A DNA stretch of 64,000 nucleotides from Rhizobium sp. BK316. GTDB lineage: Bacteria > Pseudomonadota > Alphaproteobacteria > Rhizobiales > Rhizobiaceae. Each line of letters opens with the position of its first letter. The first letter of the stretch is position 1. This document shows positions 1 to 8,976 of the stretch, piece after piece. The position numbers and the translations under genes are program-made. Location: contig NZ_JACHZR010000002.1 of the NCBI RefSeq assembly GCF_014193695.1, positions 806,001-870,000 on the forward strand, written 5' to 3'. A model generated the notes under the pieces. The model did not search any database and had not been told where the DNA came from. It saw only the letters and a program-made list of their open reading frames with translations.

Positions 1-694
1 TGCGCTTGCCGGTACCGATATCGGCGCCCGCGGTTATGTCGATCTGACACTTGCCGCCATGGAAGCCTTCGGCGCCAAGGTGGAACAGCTCGATGCGGCG
101 ACCTGGCGTGTCCAGCCGACCGGCTATACAGCAGCCGATTTCGTCATCGAGCCGGATGCATCCGCAGCGACTTATCTCTGGGCGGCCGAAGTTTTGAGCG
201 GCGGCAAGATCGACCTTGGCGTGGCGAACGATGCCTTCACCCAGCCGGATGCCAAGGCTTATGAGACGATCGCCAAGTTCCCGCATCTGCCGGCCGAAAT
301 AGACGGTTCGCAGATGCAGGACGCTGTGCCGACGATCGCCGTTCTCGCCGCTTTCAACGAGACGCCGGTCCGCTTCGTCGGCATCGCCAACCTGCGCGTC
401 AAGGAATGCGACCGTATTCGTGCCGTGTCGACGGGGCTCAACAATATCCGCGAAGGTCTGGCAGTCGAGGAAGGTGACGATCTGATCGTCCATTCCGATC
501 CCGATCTCGCGGGTCAGACGCTGCCGGCCGAGATCGACACCTTTGCCGACCATCGCATCGCCATGAGTTTTGCGCTTGCCGGCCTGAAGATCGATGGCAT
601 CACGATTCTCGACCCTGACTGCGTCGGCAAGACCTTCCCGGCTTACTGGCGCACGCTTGCGGGGCTGGGGGTAGCCTACAAAGACGAGGCCTAG
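1..694 (+). CDS. aroA: 3-phosphoshikimate 1-carboxyvinyltransferase (EPSP synthase), 3' part
   Basis: The open frame enters from the left edge (first full codon at position 2) and stops with TAG at 692-694, so only the last ~230 residues are present. EPSP synthase joins shikimate-3-phosphate and PEP in the cytoplasmic aromatic amino acid pathway. Visible family signatures are EPDASAATYLWAA, LRVKECDRIRA (substrate-binding Lys/Arg region), DHRIAMSFALAGL and a C-terminal KTFPAYW. The pattern is closer to the E. coli-type enzyme than to the CP4-type AroA known from Agrobacterium, which differs around the DHRIAMSF segment. The N-terminal half lies outside the window. aroC of the same pathway is at 51.9 kb, in a separate operon. 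Confidence 0.93.
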   Translation, partial: ALAGTDIGARGYVDLTLAAMEAFGAKVEQLDAATWRVQPTGYTAADFVIEPDASAATYLWAAEVLSGGKIDLGVANDAFTQPDAKAYETIAKFPHLPAEIDGSQMQDAVPTIAVLAAFNETPVRFVGIANLRVKECDRIRAVSTGLNNIREGLAVEEGDDLIVHSDPDLAGQTLPAEIDTFADHRIAMSFALAGLKIDGITILDPDCVGKTFPAYWRTLAGLGVAYKDEA

Positions 695-739
695 GGATCG
701 CGAGACGCCATAGGCTGAACCGCAATCGGGGGAGGGGAC

Positions 740-2677
740 ATGGTCCAGCGGTTTATCGGCATTTGCTTCGCGCTATTGCTGATGCTGACGGCGCGGGCAG
801 CCATAGGCGCCGAATTCATCGCCTCCTTCGATTCCGCCATCCAGTTGGAAAAGAGCGGAGCGATGACGGTGGCGGAAACGATCACCGTCAATGCCGAAGG
901 CAATCGCATCCGGCGAGGCATCTTCCGCGATATTCCGCTGACCTTCAGGGATGCGGGCGGACGACGCCGCAGCGTCGATTTCAGCGTCGTCTCGGTCAAG
1001 CGCGACGGCAGGGACGAGCCCTGGCATACGGAGTCCGTCACCGGCGGTATCCGCATCTATGCCGGCTCCGAAGACGTGACGATCTCTCCCGGCCGCCACC
1101 AATATGTCTTCACCTATAAAACGAACCGCCAGATCCGTTACTTCGACGATCATGATGAGCTTTATTGGAACGTCACCGGCAACGGCTGGATTTTTCCGAT
1201 CCGCTCGGCAGTAGTGACGGTCACCTTTCCGCAGGGCGTCGTGCCGGAAGATGTCACTGTCTTCACTGGCCCCGTCGGTGCCACTGGCAAGAATGCGCGA
1301 GCGAACGTGGACGACGGCCGACTGGTCGTTGCAACCACCGCTCCCCTCGGCGAGGAGGAGGGACTGACCTTTGCGGCGAAACTGCCGAAAGGTGCGATCG
1401 ATCCACCGAGCGCCGATCAGGAAAGCAGCTGGTGGTTCAGCGATAACAGGAACTATTTCATCGGTTTCGGCGGTCTTATCCTCGTCTTTCTCTATTACAC
1501 GCGCTCCTGGCTGAAGGTTGGCCGCGATCCGGCACGTGAGATCGTCGTACCGCGCTGGGATCCGCCCTCCGGCATCTCTCCGGCGCTCGTCAATTACATC
1601 GACAACAGGGGTTTTTCCGGCCAGGGCTGGACGGCGCTTTCGGCCACGGCGCTCGATCTTGCCGTGCGTGGTTACGTCAGGTTGGAAGATCTCAAGGACT
1701 CCATCATCATCCGCCGCACCGACAAGCCGCTCGGCAAGGAGAAGCTCCAGGTTGGCGAGGCGGAACTCCTGAAGGCCGTCGGCGGCAGCGGCGATACGCT
1801 TACGATCGACAAGGCCAACGGCGAAAAGGTCAAATCCGTCGGGCAGAGCTTCCGGTCCTCGATCGAACGGGAGCATCGCGGCAAATATTACAATTCCAAT
1901 GCCGGTTATATCACTGGCGGCGTGATCTTGAGCGCCGCGGCCCTGGTAGCGCTCTTCGTCTTCGGCTCGCTGGAGCCGGATACGATCGTGCTGATGATCA
2001 TCCCCATCGGCATTTCCGTCTTTCTGTCCGTCTTCGTCGCGGGTTTTGCGAAGGCCCTGCATCGCGGCCGTTCGCTTGTGAGCAAGATTTTCGCGGTCAT
2101 TGCCATTGCGATCGCCGTTTTTGTGGGCTTAAGCATTCTCTCGGCCGTCGTGCTGGCGCTCGGCTCTTCGCTGATGGAATTCCACGAAACGCCCATGCTC
2201 TTTGCGGTCGGCGGCATCGTGCTCTTCAATATCCTCTATTTCTTCATCATGGGGGCGCCGACGCCGCTTGGCGCCAAGATGACGGCCGGTGTCGATGGCC
2301 TGCGGCAATATCTGACGCTCGCCGAAAAAGACCGCATGAACATGGCGGGCGCACCGCAAATGTCGCCGCAGCATTTCGAAACCCTGTTGCCCTATGCCGT
2401 GGCGCTCGGTGTCGAAAAACCCTGGTCGCGCACCTTCGAGACTTGGCTGGCTGCGGCTTCCGCAGGGGCGGCCGCGGCTGCCTATAATCCTGGCTGGTAT
2501 TCCGGCAATTTCAACAGCGGCAGTTTTTCCGATCGCATCGGCAGCTTCTCCTCATCGATGGCCTCGACGATTGCCTCCACCATTCCGTCACCGCCGCCCT
2601 CCAGTTCGTCCTCGGGTTTTTCCGGCGGCGGCTCGTCTGGCGGAGGCGGCGGTGGTGGCGGAGGCGGGGGCTGGTGA
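740..2677 (+). CDS. DUF2207-family membrane protein with poly-glycine tail
   Basis: 645 residues. A signal peptide (about 1-23, ending AIGA) leads into a large extracytoplasmic region (24-235), then a membrane segment near 239-255, a basic cytoplasmic region, and four further hydrophobic segments near 390-410, 415-436, 449-475 and 486-505. The C-terminus is low complexity: Ser/Pro-rich and then an almost pure glycine run ending in Trp. This architecture and tail are typical of the DUF2207 family of predicted membrane proteins, whose function is not established. The start is supported by a purine-rich GGGGGAGGGGAC site directly before the ATG. It lies 45 bp after aroA and 91 bp before purD on the same strand, with no terminator visible between them. 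Confidence 0.85.
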   Translation: MVQRFIGICFALLLMLTARAAIGAEFIASFDSAIQLEKSGAMTVAETITVNAEGNRIRRGIFRDIPLTFRDAGGRRRSVDFSVVSVKRDGRDEPWHTESVTGGIRIYAGSEDVTISPGRHQYVFTYKTNRQIRYFDDHDELYWNVTGNGWIFPIRSAVVTVTFPQGVVPEDVTVFTGPVGATGKNARANVDDGRLVVATTAPLGEEEGLTFAAKLPKGAIDPPSADQESSWWFSDNRNYFIGFGGLILVFLYYTRSWLKVGRDPAREIVVPRWDPPSGISPALVNYIDNRGFSGQGWTALSATALDLAVRGYVRLEDLKDSIIIRRTDKPLGKEKLQVGEAELLKAVGGSGDTLTIDKANGEKVKSVGQSFRSSIEREHRGKYYNSNAGYITGGVILSAAALVALFVFGSLEPDTIVLMIIPIGISVFLSVFVAGFAKALHRGRSLVSKIFAVIAIAIAVFVGLSILSAVVLALGSSLMEFHETPMLFAVGGIVLFNILYFFIMGAPTPLGAKMTAGVDGLRQYLTLAEKDRMNMAGAPQMSPQHFETLLPYAVALGVEKPWSRTFETWLAAASAGAAAAAYNPGWYSGNFNSGSFSDRIGSFSSSMASTIASTIPSPPPSSSSSGFSGGGSSGGGGGGGGGGGW

Positions 2678-2768
2678 GCTTTCCCGCTTGACCTTTCGGG
2701 CCTTCCCGCTTAACCGCCAGACCAACAGGCCCGGCCAATAGGCCAGACCAGTAGGAAAGGGATCAGGC

Positions 2769-4040
2769 ATGAAGGTTCTGTTGATCGGATCGGGCGGACG
2801 CGAGCACGCACTCGCCTGGAAGCTGGCGCAATCGCCGCTGATGACGGAATTCTACGCCGCGCCCGGCAACCCCGGCATCGCCGAACATGCGACACTGGTT
2901 GCGGTCGATATCGATGACCACGATGCGGTCGTCGCCTTCTGCCGCGAAAAGGCGATCGATTTCGTCGTCGTCGGACCGGAGGCTCCGCTGGTTGCCGGCA
3001 TTGCCGACCGACTACGCGCCGCAGGCTTTGCCGTCTTTGGCCCGTCGGCCGCCGCTGCCCAGCTCGAAGGCTCCAAGGGCTTCACCAAGGATATCTGCGC
3101 CCGCTACGACATTCCGACCGGTGCCTATCAGCGTTTCAACAACGCGCCAAAGGCCAAGGCCTATATCCGTGAACAGGGCGCGCCGATCGTCGTCAAGGCC
3201 GATGGTCTTGCCGCCGGCAAGGGTGTCACCGTTGCCATGACACTGGACGAGGCATTGGCCGCTGTGGACGATTGTTTCGAAGGTGCTTTCGGCGAGGCCG
3301 GGGCCGAAGTCGTCGTCGAAGCCTATCTCGATGGCGAGGAAGCGAGCTTCTTCTGCCTTTGCGACGGAAAGAGCGCTTTGCCGCTGGCAACCGCACAAGA
3401 CCACAAGCGCGTTGGCGAAGGCGATACCGGCCCGAATACCGGCGGTATGGGCGCCTATTCGCCGGCACCCGTCATGACGGCCGAGATGACCGAGCGCACG
3501 ATGAAGGAGATTATCGAGCCGACCATTCGCGGCATGGCCGAAAGCGGCCATTCCTTCAGCGGGGTTTTCTTTGCGGGCCTGATGATCACCGCCAAGGGGC
3601 CGGAACTCATCGAATACAATGTCCGCTTCGGCGATCCGGAATGCCAGGTGCTGATGATGCGGCTCAAAAGCGATCTCCTGCCGCTGTTGCTCGCCTGTGC
3701 CAATGGCACGCTGGACCAACTCGAGGCGGAATGGACCGAGGATCCGGCGCTGACCGTCGTCATGGCCTCGAAAGGCTATCCGGGCGCCTATGAGAAGAAC
3801 ACCCCGATCCTCGCGCTGCCGGAAGCCGGTGAGGGAGAGAAGGTGTTTCACGCCGGCACATCGCTGAAGGATGGCGCGCTTGTCGCCACCGGCGGCCGCG
3901 TCCTCAACGTGACGGCGACGGGTCGCACGGTCGGCGAGGCGAAGGACCGCGCCTATGCCCTGCTGGACGGGGTGAAATGGGAAAACGGCTTCTGCCGCCG
4001 CGATATCGGCTGGCGCGCGGTCGAACGCGAAAAGGCATAG
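2769..4040 (+). CDS. purD: Phosphoribosylamine--glycine ligase
   Basis: 423 residues, the normal length for GARS. It ligates glycine to phosphoribosylamine with ATP in step two of de novo purine synthesis. The N-terminal domain begins [20 protein letters not shown], the classic PurD opening. The ATP-grasp domain (about 100-300) shows [27 protein letters not shown] and FGDPECQ. The C-terminal domain is complete. An AGGAAAGGGATC site precedes the ATG. It stands alone among non-purine genes, as is usual in rhizobia where pur genes are scattered. Confidence 0.97.
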   Translation: MKVLLIGSGGREHALAWKLAQSPLMTEFYAAPGNPGIAEHATLVAVDIDDHDAVVAFCREKAIDFVVVGPEAPLVAGIADRLRAAGFAVFGPSAAAAQLEGSKGFTKDICARYDIPTGAYQRFNNAPKAKAYIREQGAPIVVKADGLAAGKGVTVAMTLDEALAAVDDCFEGAFGEAGAEVVVEAYLDGEEASFFCLCDGKSALPLATAQDHKRVGEGDTGPNTGGMGAYSPAPVMTAEMTERTMKEIIEPTIRGMAESGHSFSGVFFAGLMITAKGPELIEYNVRFGDPECQVLMMRLKSDLLPLLLACANGTLDQLEAEWTEDPALTVVMASKGYPGAYEKNTPILALPEAGEGEKVFHAGTSLKDGALVATGGRVLNVTATGRTVGEAKDRAYALLDGVKWENGFCRRDIGWRAVEREKA

Positions 4041-4148
4041 GGCGCGGCCAGACAACGGCTCGCTTCGCTAAATTTTTACTCTTTCCTCTGACGGGATGGA
4101 AACAAAGCTGCGCTAATCTGGCTCCCGATATAAGACGGAGTAGGGCTG

Positions 4149-4601
4149 ATGCATCGGATTTTCCTCAGTGCAGTATTTCTGCTGGCGGCTGGTTCCGCCA
4201 TGGCCGGCTCGATCGAAGTGGTCGGGCCGAGCAAGCCGAAGGACGCTGGCAGCATCATTACTGAGACCTGCGACCATTGCCCGCCGCTTCGGACGGAAGC
4301 CTCCAAGAAGGATTATTCGGTACCGGAGCTGCGTCCCGGCGCTTTCCAGCAGGCCGAGGTCCGTGATGTCGATGGAGAAAAGAAGATCTATCGCACCGAA
4401 AACTGGATGGGTGGTTCCCCCGTCCTCTTCGTGAGCAAGGCAACGCCCGAGCAGATGCTTGCACTGGCCCCGCCGGTGCCCAGCGAAGGTATCGACAATG
4501 AGGCGACGGCAGCTGTGATCGGCGGCGATGCGAAGCCCGTGGCGGCCGGTATGGGTGGCATCACACCTCTCGACGTTTCCGCGTTTGAGCTCCGTTTCTA
4601 A
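4149..4601 (+). CDS. Small exported protein, possibly HPE1-like
   Basis: 150 residues. There is a clear signal peptide (about 1-19, AGSAMA before GSIEVVG). The mature protein carries a CDHC cysteine pair near residues 39-42, then acidic and proline-rich sequence and a central RTENWMGGSPVLFVS segment. The layout resembles small rhizobial and Agrobacterium proteins annotated as having a 'plant virulence effector HPE1-like' domain; that is recognition from memory and carries no functional proof. A GGAGTAGGG site precedes the ATG. The gene is monocistronic: 108 bp after purD and followed at once by a strong terminator. Confidence 0.65.
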   Translation: MHRIFLSAVFLLAAGSAMAGSIEVVGPSKPKDAGSIITETCDHCPPLRTEASKKDYSVPELRPGAFQQAEVRDVDGEKKIYRTENWMGGSPVLFVSKATPEQMLALAPPVPSEGIDNEATAAVIGGDAKPVAAGMGGITPLDVSAFELRF

Positions 4602-4643
4602 TTCAGACCTCTTGCCACTCCGATCAAAGTTTCGATCGTCGCG

Positions 4644-4675
4644 AACGCACCCTGAAGAAAAGCAGGGTGCGTTTT
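4644..4675 (+). terminator. Rho-independent terminator
   Basis: A perfect 11-bp stem, AACGCACCCTG (4644-4654) with CAGGGTGCGTT (4663-4673), has an 8-nt A-rich loop and a T-run at 4672-4675. It closes the small exported protein gene. Confidence 0.9.
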
Positions 4676-4951
4676 GTCTATTTTAAATAAGAATATTCTA
4701 ATTTATTTGATTGCAATTACAAAGAACTGCAACTTATACAATTCTGCAAGAAGATACCCATCAATTTTACTAGGCTCGCCGAGTAGAAGCTCTGCCTTTG
4801 TTAAAAGATAATTTAATCATTCACATTAATTTTACTTACCGAGGGACCGGAGGACGCATGATTGCGCTAGCTGAGCGCCCGATGTTTCGCGCGCAGGTCG
4901 GAAGTTGACCGATCCGGGATACTGCTTTTCACCTTTTCCGTGAGGTCAATC
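4676..4951 (+). promoter_or_regulatory. AT-rich leader of the first MCP with a possible 16-codon ORF
   Basis: The stretch from 4676 to about 4840 is far richer in A and T than the flanking genes and probably holds the promoter of the MCP at 4952. I could not assign -35/-10 boxes with confidence. At 4849-4853 a GGAGG site sits 4 nt before an ATG (4858), opening a 16-codon frame (MIALAERPMFRAQVGS) that stops at 4908, 43 nt before the MCP start. It may be a leader peptide or chance. Confidence 0.4.
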
Positions 4952-6775
4952 ATGAAGAAGCTCAAGATTGCCCATCAGCTTTTTGCGCTGATTGGTGTTT
5001 TGATGGCTGCATTTGCAGTCGCAACCTATTTTGAGATCCGTACATCCGAGCAGGCGATCTATGATGAGCGTTTCGATATGCTTCGCACGCAGGTCGAATC
5101 GGGCATCTCCGTCCTCAATACTTTCTACGAACGCGAAAAAGCCGGCCAGATGACGCATGAGGCCGCCCAGGCCGAAGCTTTCGACGTCCTGAAGCGCGTT
5201 ACCTTCCAGCCATCAGGTTATCTCTTCGGCTTCGATTACAATGTCGTCCTGCTCTTCCATCCGAGCCCGGCCAATATCGGCAAGGACATGAGCGGACAGA
5301 TCGACAAGACAGGCGCGAAATTCAGCCAGGCGCTCGTCGACCGCGGCAAGGCCGGCGGCGGCCGTACCCTCTACTATTGGAGCAAGCCCGGCCAGCCGGA
5401 AGACCAGCTCTTCCTCAAGGGCGGTTATTCCAAGGCCTTCGAACCTTGGAAGATCGTCGTCGGCACCGGCGTCTATCTCGACGACCTCCAGCAGAAGGTC
5501 AATGCGACGATCTGGAAGGCGTTGACCGCCTCGCTGATCGTCTTCGTCTGCGGTATCGGCGCCGCCGCCTATTTCATCCGCGGCATCTCCAGTCCGCTGA
5601 AGGATGTGCATACCGCTCTGCAGGCTGTGGCTGAAGAGAATGTCTCGCTTGATATCCCGCATACGGGCATGAACAACGAAGTCGGCATGATGGCGAAGGC
5701 GACGCAATCGCTGCAGGAAAAGATCCGGGAACGTCACGCGATGTCGGATCGCGAGGCTGCCCAGCAGCTGGCGCTCGAAAACGAGCGCGAAACCAACCTG
5801 CGCCATCAGCAGGACGAAGCCTCGCTGCAGGCCCGTGTCGTCAGCACCATCGGCCAGGCTCTGGAGCAGATCGCCCACGGCGACCTGACGGTGCGCTGCG
5901 CCGACATCGGCCAGAAATACGCGGCTCTGCGCGACAACTTCAACGATGCGCTCTCGCATCTGGAAGCGGCCATGGCCCAGGTCAGCGCCAAGGGCGGTGA
6001 CATCGGCGTCGCCAAGGAAGAGATCCGTCGCGCCTCCAACGAACTGTCGCAACGCACCGAGCGTCAGGCCGCAAGCCTGGAAGAAACCTCGGCTGCTCTC
6101 GACGAGCTGACCGTTGCCGTGCGCCAGACCGCCGATGGCGCTCATGAGGCCAGCAAGCGGGTTCACTCGGTCTCGACGGAAGCCACCCACAGCGATGCGA
6201 TCGTCACGCAGGCGATCGAAGCCATGAGCGGCATCGAAAAGTCCTCGTCTGAGATCACCAAGATCATCGGCGTCATCGACGAAATCGCCTTCCAAACCAA
6301 CCTCTTGGCTCTGAATGCCGGTGTCGAGGCAGCACGTGCCGGCGAAAGCGGCAAGGGCTTTGCCGTCGTCGCTCAGGAAGTGCGTGAACTGGCCCAGCGC
6401 TCGGCGGCTGCCGCCAAGGAGATCAAGGACCAGATCGCCCGCTCCTCCAGCCAGGTCGACCACGGTGTCCGCCTCGTCGGCGAGGCCGGCGAAGCGCTGA
6501 AGCGCATCTCCGACCAGATCAAGGCTGCCAACGAGATCGTTGCCAAGATCGCCCACAGCGCGTCTGAACAGGATACGACGCTGCGCTCGATCTCGTCCTC
6601 GATGAACCAGCTCGACGCCGCCACCCAGCAGAACGCCGCCATGGCCGAAGAGACCACGGCATCGGCCGAAACGCTGGCTGCCGACACCGACGAACTGCTC
6701 GGCCTTATCAGAGGCTTCCGCGTCGGCAACGCTGCGGCGGCTCCCGCCATGCATCAGGGGCGCCGCGCCGCATAA
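4952..6775 (+). CDS. Methyl-accepting chemotaxis protein, sCache_2-HAMP-MA (tandem copy 1)
   Basis: 607 residues from the ATG at 4952, chosen because GAGG (4942-4945) lies 6 nt upstream; a GTG 12 nt earlier would overlap that site. TM1 is about 9-28. A periplasmic single-Cache domain follows (about 35-185), marked by PSGYLFGFDYN, YYWSKPGQPE and PWKIVVGTGVYLDDL. TM2 is about 188-208, then HAMP, a coiled coil and the signalling tip [20 protein letters not shown] near 439-458. Such receptors bind small ligands, often organic acids for this Cache type, and control CheA. The C-terminus ends GRRAA and has no CheR/CheB-binding pentapeptide. Residues 231-607 are identical to those of the next gene. 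The ligand is unknown. Confidence 0.93.
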   Translation: MKKLKIAHQLFALIGVLMAAFAVATYFEIRTSEQAIYDERFDMLRTQVESGISVLNTFYEREKAGQMTHEAAQAEAFDVLKRVTFQPSGYLFGFDYNVVLLFHPSPANIGKDMSGQIDKTGAKFSQALVDRGKAGGGRTLYYWSKPGQPEDQLFLKGGYSKAFEPWKIVVGTGVYLDDLQQKVNATIWKALTASLIVFVCGIGAAAYFIRGISSPLKDVHTALQAVAEENVSLDIPHTGMNNEVGMMAKATQSLQEKIRERHAMSDREAAQQLALENERETNLRHQQDEASLQARVVSTIGQALEQIAHGDLTVRCADIGQKYAALRDNFNDALSHLEAAMAQVSAKGGDIGVAKEEIRRASNELSQRTERQAASLEETSAALDELTVAVRQTADGAHEASKRVHSVSTEATHSDAIVTQAIEAMSGIEKSSSEITKIIGVIDEIAFQTNLLALNAGVEAARAGESGKGFAVVAQEVRELAQRSAAAAKEIKDQIARSSSQVDHGVRLVGEAGEALKRISDQIKAANEIVAKIAHSASEQDTTLRSISSSMNQLDAATQQNAAMAEETTASAETLAADTDELLGLIRGFRVGNAAAAPAMHQGRRAA

Positions 6776-6843
6776 ACGGGGCGCAGACGTCAGGCCTTTT
6801 CATCACCAAAGCATTAGCGGCCGCCGGATGTAAATCCGGCGGT
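5640..6843 (+). repeat. 1204-bp direct repeat, copy A (MCP signalling half plus terminator stem)
   Basis: Matches 7741-8944 at a constant offset of 2101 bp. I see one substitution by eye: A at 5731 against G at 7832, a synonymous GAA/GAG change. The repeat runs from just inside the HAMP region, through the stop codon, to the foot of the terminator hairpin. Sequence before 5640 and after 6843 diverges abruptly. Confidence 0.95.
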
Positions 6844-6846
6844 TTT
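6821..6846 (+). terminator. Rho-independent terminator of MCP copy 1
   Basis: CCGCCGGAT (6821-6829) pairs with ATCCGGCGG (6834-6842) around a GTAA loop, followed by TTTT (6843-6846). The hairpin is the last part of the 1.2-kb repeat shared with copy 2. Confidence 0.85.
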
Positions 6847-7052
6847 GCTTCTGACGCCCCCAGATTTACAGGGAAATTTTGCTCAAAATCTAATAAAATT
6901 AAAGCTTTATTATAGGATGAATGCCAATCGTAGCGAACCGGTCGCAGCATGTTCTTTTAGCAGCGGTAGATGCGTCGCCTTCATCCGGCGCGCTCGCACA
7001 GGCGGTAGAAAACCGCACCGGAATGCAACCCCCATTCCTGTTGCGAGGCATC

Positions 7053-8876
7053 ATGAAGAATCTGAAAATATCGAAGCAGCTTATCTTGCTGGTCGTCGGC
7101 CTGATGGTAGCGTTTGCGATCGCAACCACCCTCCAGGTCCGCTCCTCGGTCGATGCGATCTATAAGGAACGCTATGACATGCTGCGTTCGGAGGTCCAGT
7201 CCGCGGTCTCCGTTCTCAAGTTCTATCAGGCGAAGGTGACTTCAGGCGAAATGAAGCTGGAAGACGCCCAGAAACAGGCCTACGCCACCGTCAATGCTAT
7301 GAAATACGATCCGGATGGCTATTTCTTCGGCTATGACTACGACGTTAAGATGATATTCCACTATGACGCCTCGAAAGTCGGGCAGATCAACAAGGGGCAG
7401 CCGGACAGCAAAGGCAAGCTCTATCGCGAAGAGTTGGTCAAGCTCGGGCAGCAGGGCGGCGGTCTTGTCGAATATTATTCCACAGCCAAACCCGGCCAGC
7501 CTGTTGGCGATTATCGCAAGACGGCCTATGCAATGGCCTTCGATCCCTGGAAGGTTGTTGTTAGTAGCGGAGTCTACATGGACGATCTCGATGCCCAGGT
7601 GAACGACAAGATCCTGGCGGCGCTGTCTGGCAGCATCGTCCTGTTCTTCTTCGCCCTTGTCGCCGCCTATCTGGTCATCCGCGGCATATCGAACCCGTTG
7701 AAGGACGTGCATACCGCTCTGCAGGCGGTTGCCGACGAAGATGTCTCGCTTGATATCCCGCATACGGGCATGAACAACGAAGTCGGCATGATGGCGAAGG
7801 CGACGCAATCGCTGCAGGAAAAGATCCGGGAGCGTCACGCGATGTCGGATCGCGAGGCTGCCCAGCAGCTGGCGCTCGAAAACGAGCGCGAAACCAACCT
7901 GCGCCATCAGCAGGACGAAGCCTCGCTGCAGGCCCGTGTCGTCAGCACCATCGGCCAGGCTCTGGAGCAGATCGCCCACGGCGACCTGACGGTGCGCTGC
8001 GCCGACATCGGCCAGAAATACGCGGCTCTGCGCGACAACTTCAACGATGCGCTCTCGCATCTGGAAGCGGCCATGGCCCAGGTCAGCGCCAAGGGCGGTG
8101 ACATCGGCGTCGCCAAGGAAGAGATCCGTCGCGCCTCCAACGAACTGTCGCAACGCACCGAGCGTCAGGCCGCAAGCCTGGAAGAAACCTCGGCTGCTCT
8201 CGACGAGCTGACCGTTGCCGTGCGCCAGACCGCCGATGGCGCTCATGAGGCCAGCAAGCGGGTTCACTCGGTCTCGACGGAAGCCACCCACAGCGATGCG
8301 ATCGTCACGCAGGCGATCGAAGCCATGAGCGGCATCGAAAAGTCCTCGTCTGAGATCACCAAGATCATCGGCGTCATCGACGAAATCGCCTTCCAAACCA
8401 ACCTCTTGGCTCTGAATGCCGGTGTCGAGGCAGCACGTGCCGGCGAAAGCGGCAAGGGCTTTGCCGTCGTCGCTCAGGAAGTGCGTGAACTGGCCCAGCG
8501 CTCGGCGGCTGCCGCCAAGGAGATCAAGGACCAGATCGCCCGCTCCTCCAGCCAGGTCGACCACGGTGTCCGCCTCGTCGGCGAGGCCGGCGAAGCGCTG
8601 AAGCGCATCTCCGACCAGATCAAGGCTGCCAACGAGATCGTTGCCAAGATCGCCCACAGCGCGTCTGAACAGGATACGACGCTGCGCTCGATCTCGTCCT
8701 CGATGAACCAGCTCGACGCCGCCACCCAGCAGAACGCCGCCATGGCCGAAGAGACCACGGCATCGGCCGAAACGCTGGCTGCCGACACCGACGAACTGCT
8801 CGGCCTTATCAGAGGCTTCCGCGTCGGCAACGCTGCGGCGGCTCCCGCCATGCATCAGGGGCGCCGCGCCGCATAA
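7053..8876 (+). CDS. Methyl-accepting chemotaxis protein, sCache_2-HAMP-MA (tandem copy 2)
   Basis: 607 residues from the ATG at 7053, preceded by GCGAGG (7043-7048). An in-frame ATG at 6921 lies in the divergent leader and lacks a good site, so I do not use it. TM1 is about 9-28. The single-Cache domain (DGYFFGYDYDVKMIFHYD, YYSTAKPGQP, GVYMDDL) is the same fold as in copy 1 but clearly diverged, while residues 231-607 are identical. The two receptors therefore probably sense different or partly different ligands and feed the same signalling module. The same length from the same relative start supports both chosen starts. No C-terminal pentapeptide is present. Confidence 0.93.
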   Translation: MKNLKISKQLILLVVGLMVAFAIATTLQVRSSVDAIYKERYDMLRSEVQSAVSVLKFYQAKVTSGEMKLEDAQKQAYATVNAMKYDPDGYFFGYDYDVKMIFHYDASKVGQINKGQPDSKGKLYREELVKLGQQGGGLVEYYSTAKPGQPVGDYRKTAYAMAFDPWKVVVSSGVYMDDLDAQVNDKILAALSGSIVLFFFALVAAYLVIRGISNPLKDVHTALQAVADEDVSLDIPHTGMNNEVGMMAKATQSLQEKIRERHAMSDREAAQQLALENERETNLRHQQDEASLQARVVSTIGQALEQIAHGDLTVRCADIGQKYAALRDNFNDALSHLEAAMAQVSAKGGDIGVAKEEIRRASNELSQRTERQAASLEETSAALDELTVAVRQTADGAHEASKRVHSVSTEATHSDAIVTQAIEAMSGIEKSSSEITKIIGVIDEIAFQTNLLALNAGVEAARAGESGKGFAVVAQEVRELAQRSAAAAKEIKDQIARSSSQVDHGVRLVGEAGEALKRISDQIKAANEIVAKIAHSASEQDTTLRSISSSMNQLDAATQQNAAMAEETTASAETLAADTDELLGLIRGFRVGNAAAAPAMHQGRRAA

Positions 8877-8944
8877 ACGGGGCGCAGACGTCAGGCCTTT
8901 TCATCACCAAAGCATTAGCGGCCGCCGGATGTAAATCCGGCGGT
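7741..8944 (+). repeat. 1204-bp direct repeat, copy B
   Basis: Partner of 5640-6843 (offset 2101 bp, one visible mismatch). It includes the 3' half of MCP copy 2, its stop codon, 3' flank and the hairpin CCGCCGGAT/ATCCGGCGG at 8922-8943. Beyond 8944 the sequence is TCGTGTTC rather than TTTTG, so the hairpin lacks an immediate T-tract here. Confidence 0.95.
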
Positions 8945-8976
8945 CGTGTTCTTTTCCGGGAAGATGTCGGAAAGCG

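Noticed and set aside
773..2062. Long open frames opposite real genes, e.g. 773-2062, 5213-6754, 11046-12521, 12853-14073 and 21620-23242.
   Set aside because: They are antisense to genes with clear family matches; long stop-free frames are expected by chance in GC-rich alphaproteobacterial codon use. None shows a recognisable domain.
4800..4835. CtrA-type TTAA-N7-TTAA boxes upstream of the first MCP.
   Set aside because: The TTAA pairs here are spaced 8 or 9 bp apart, so the consensus spacing is not met.
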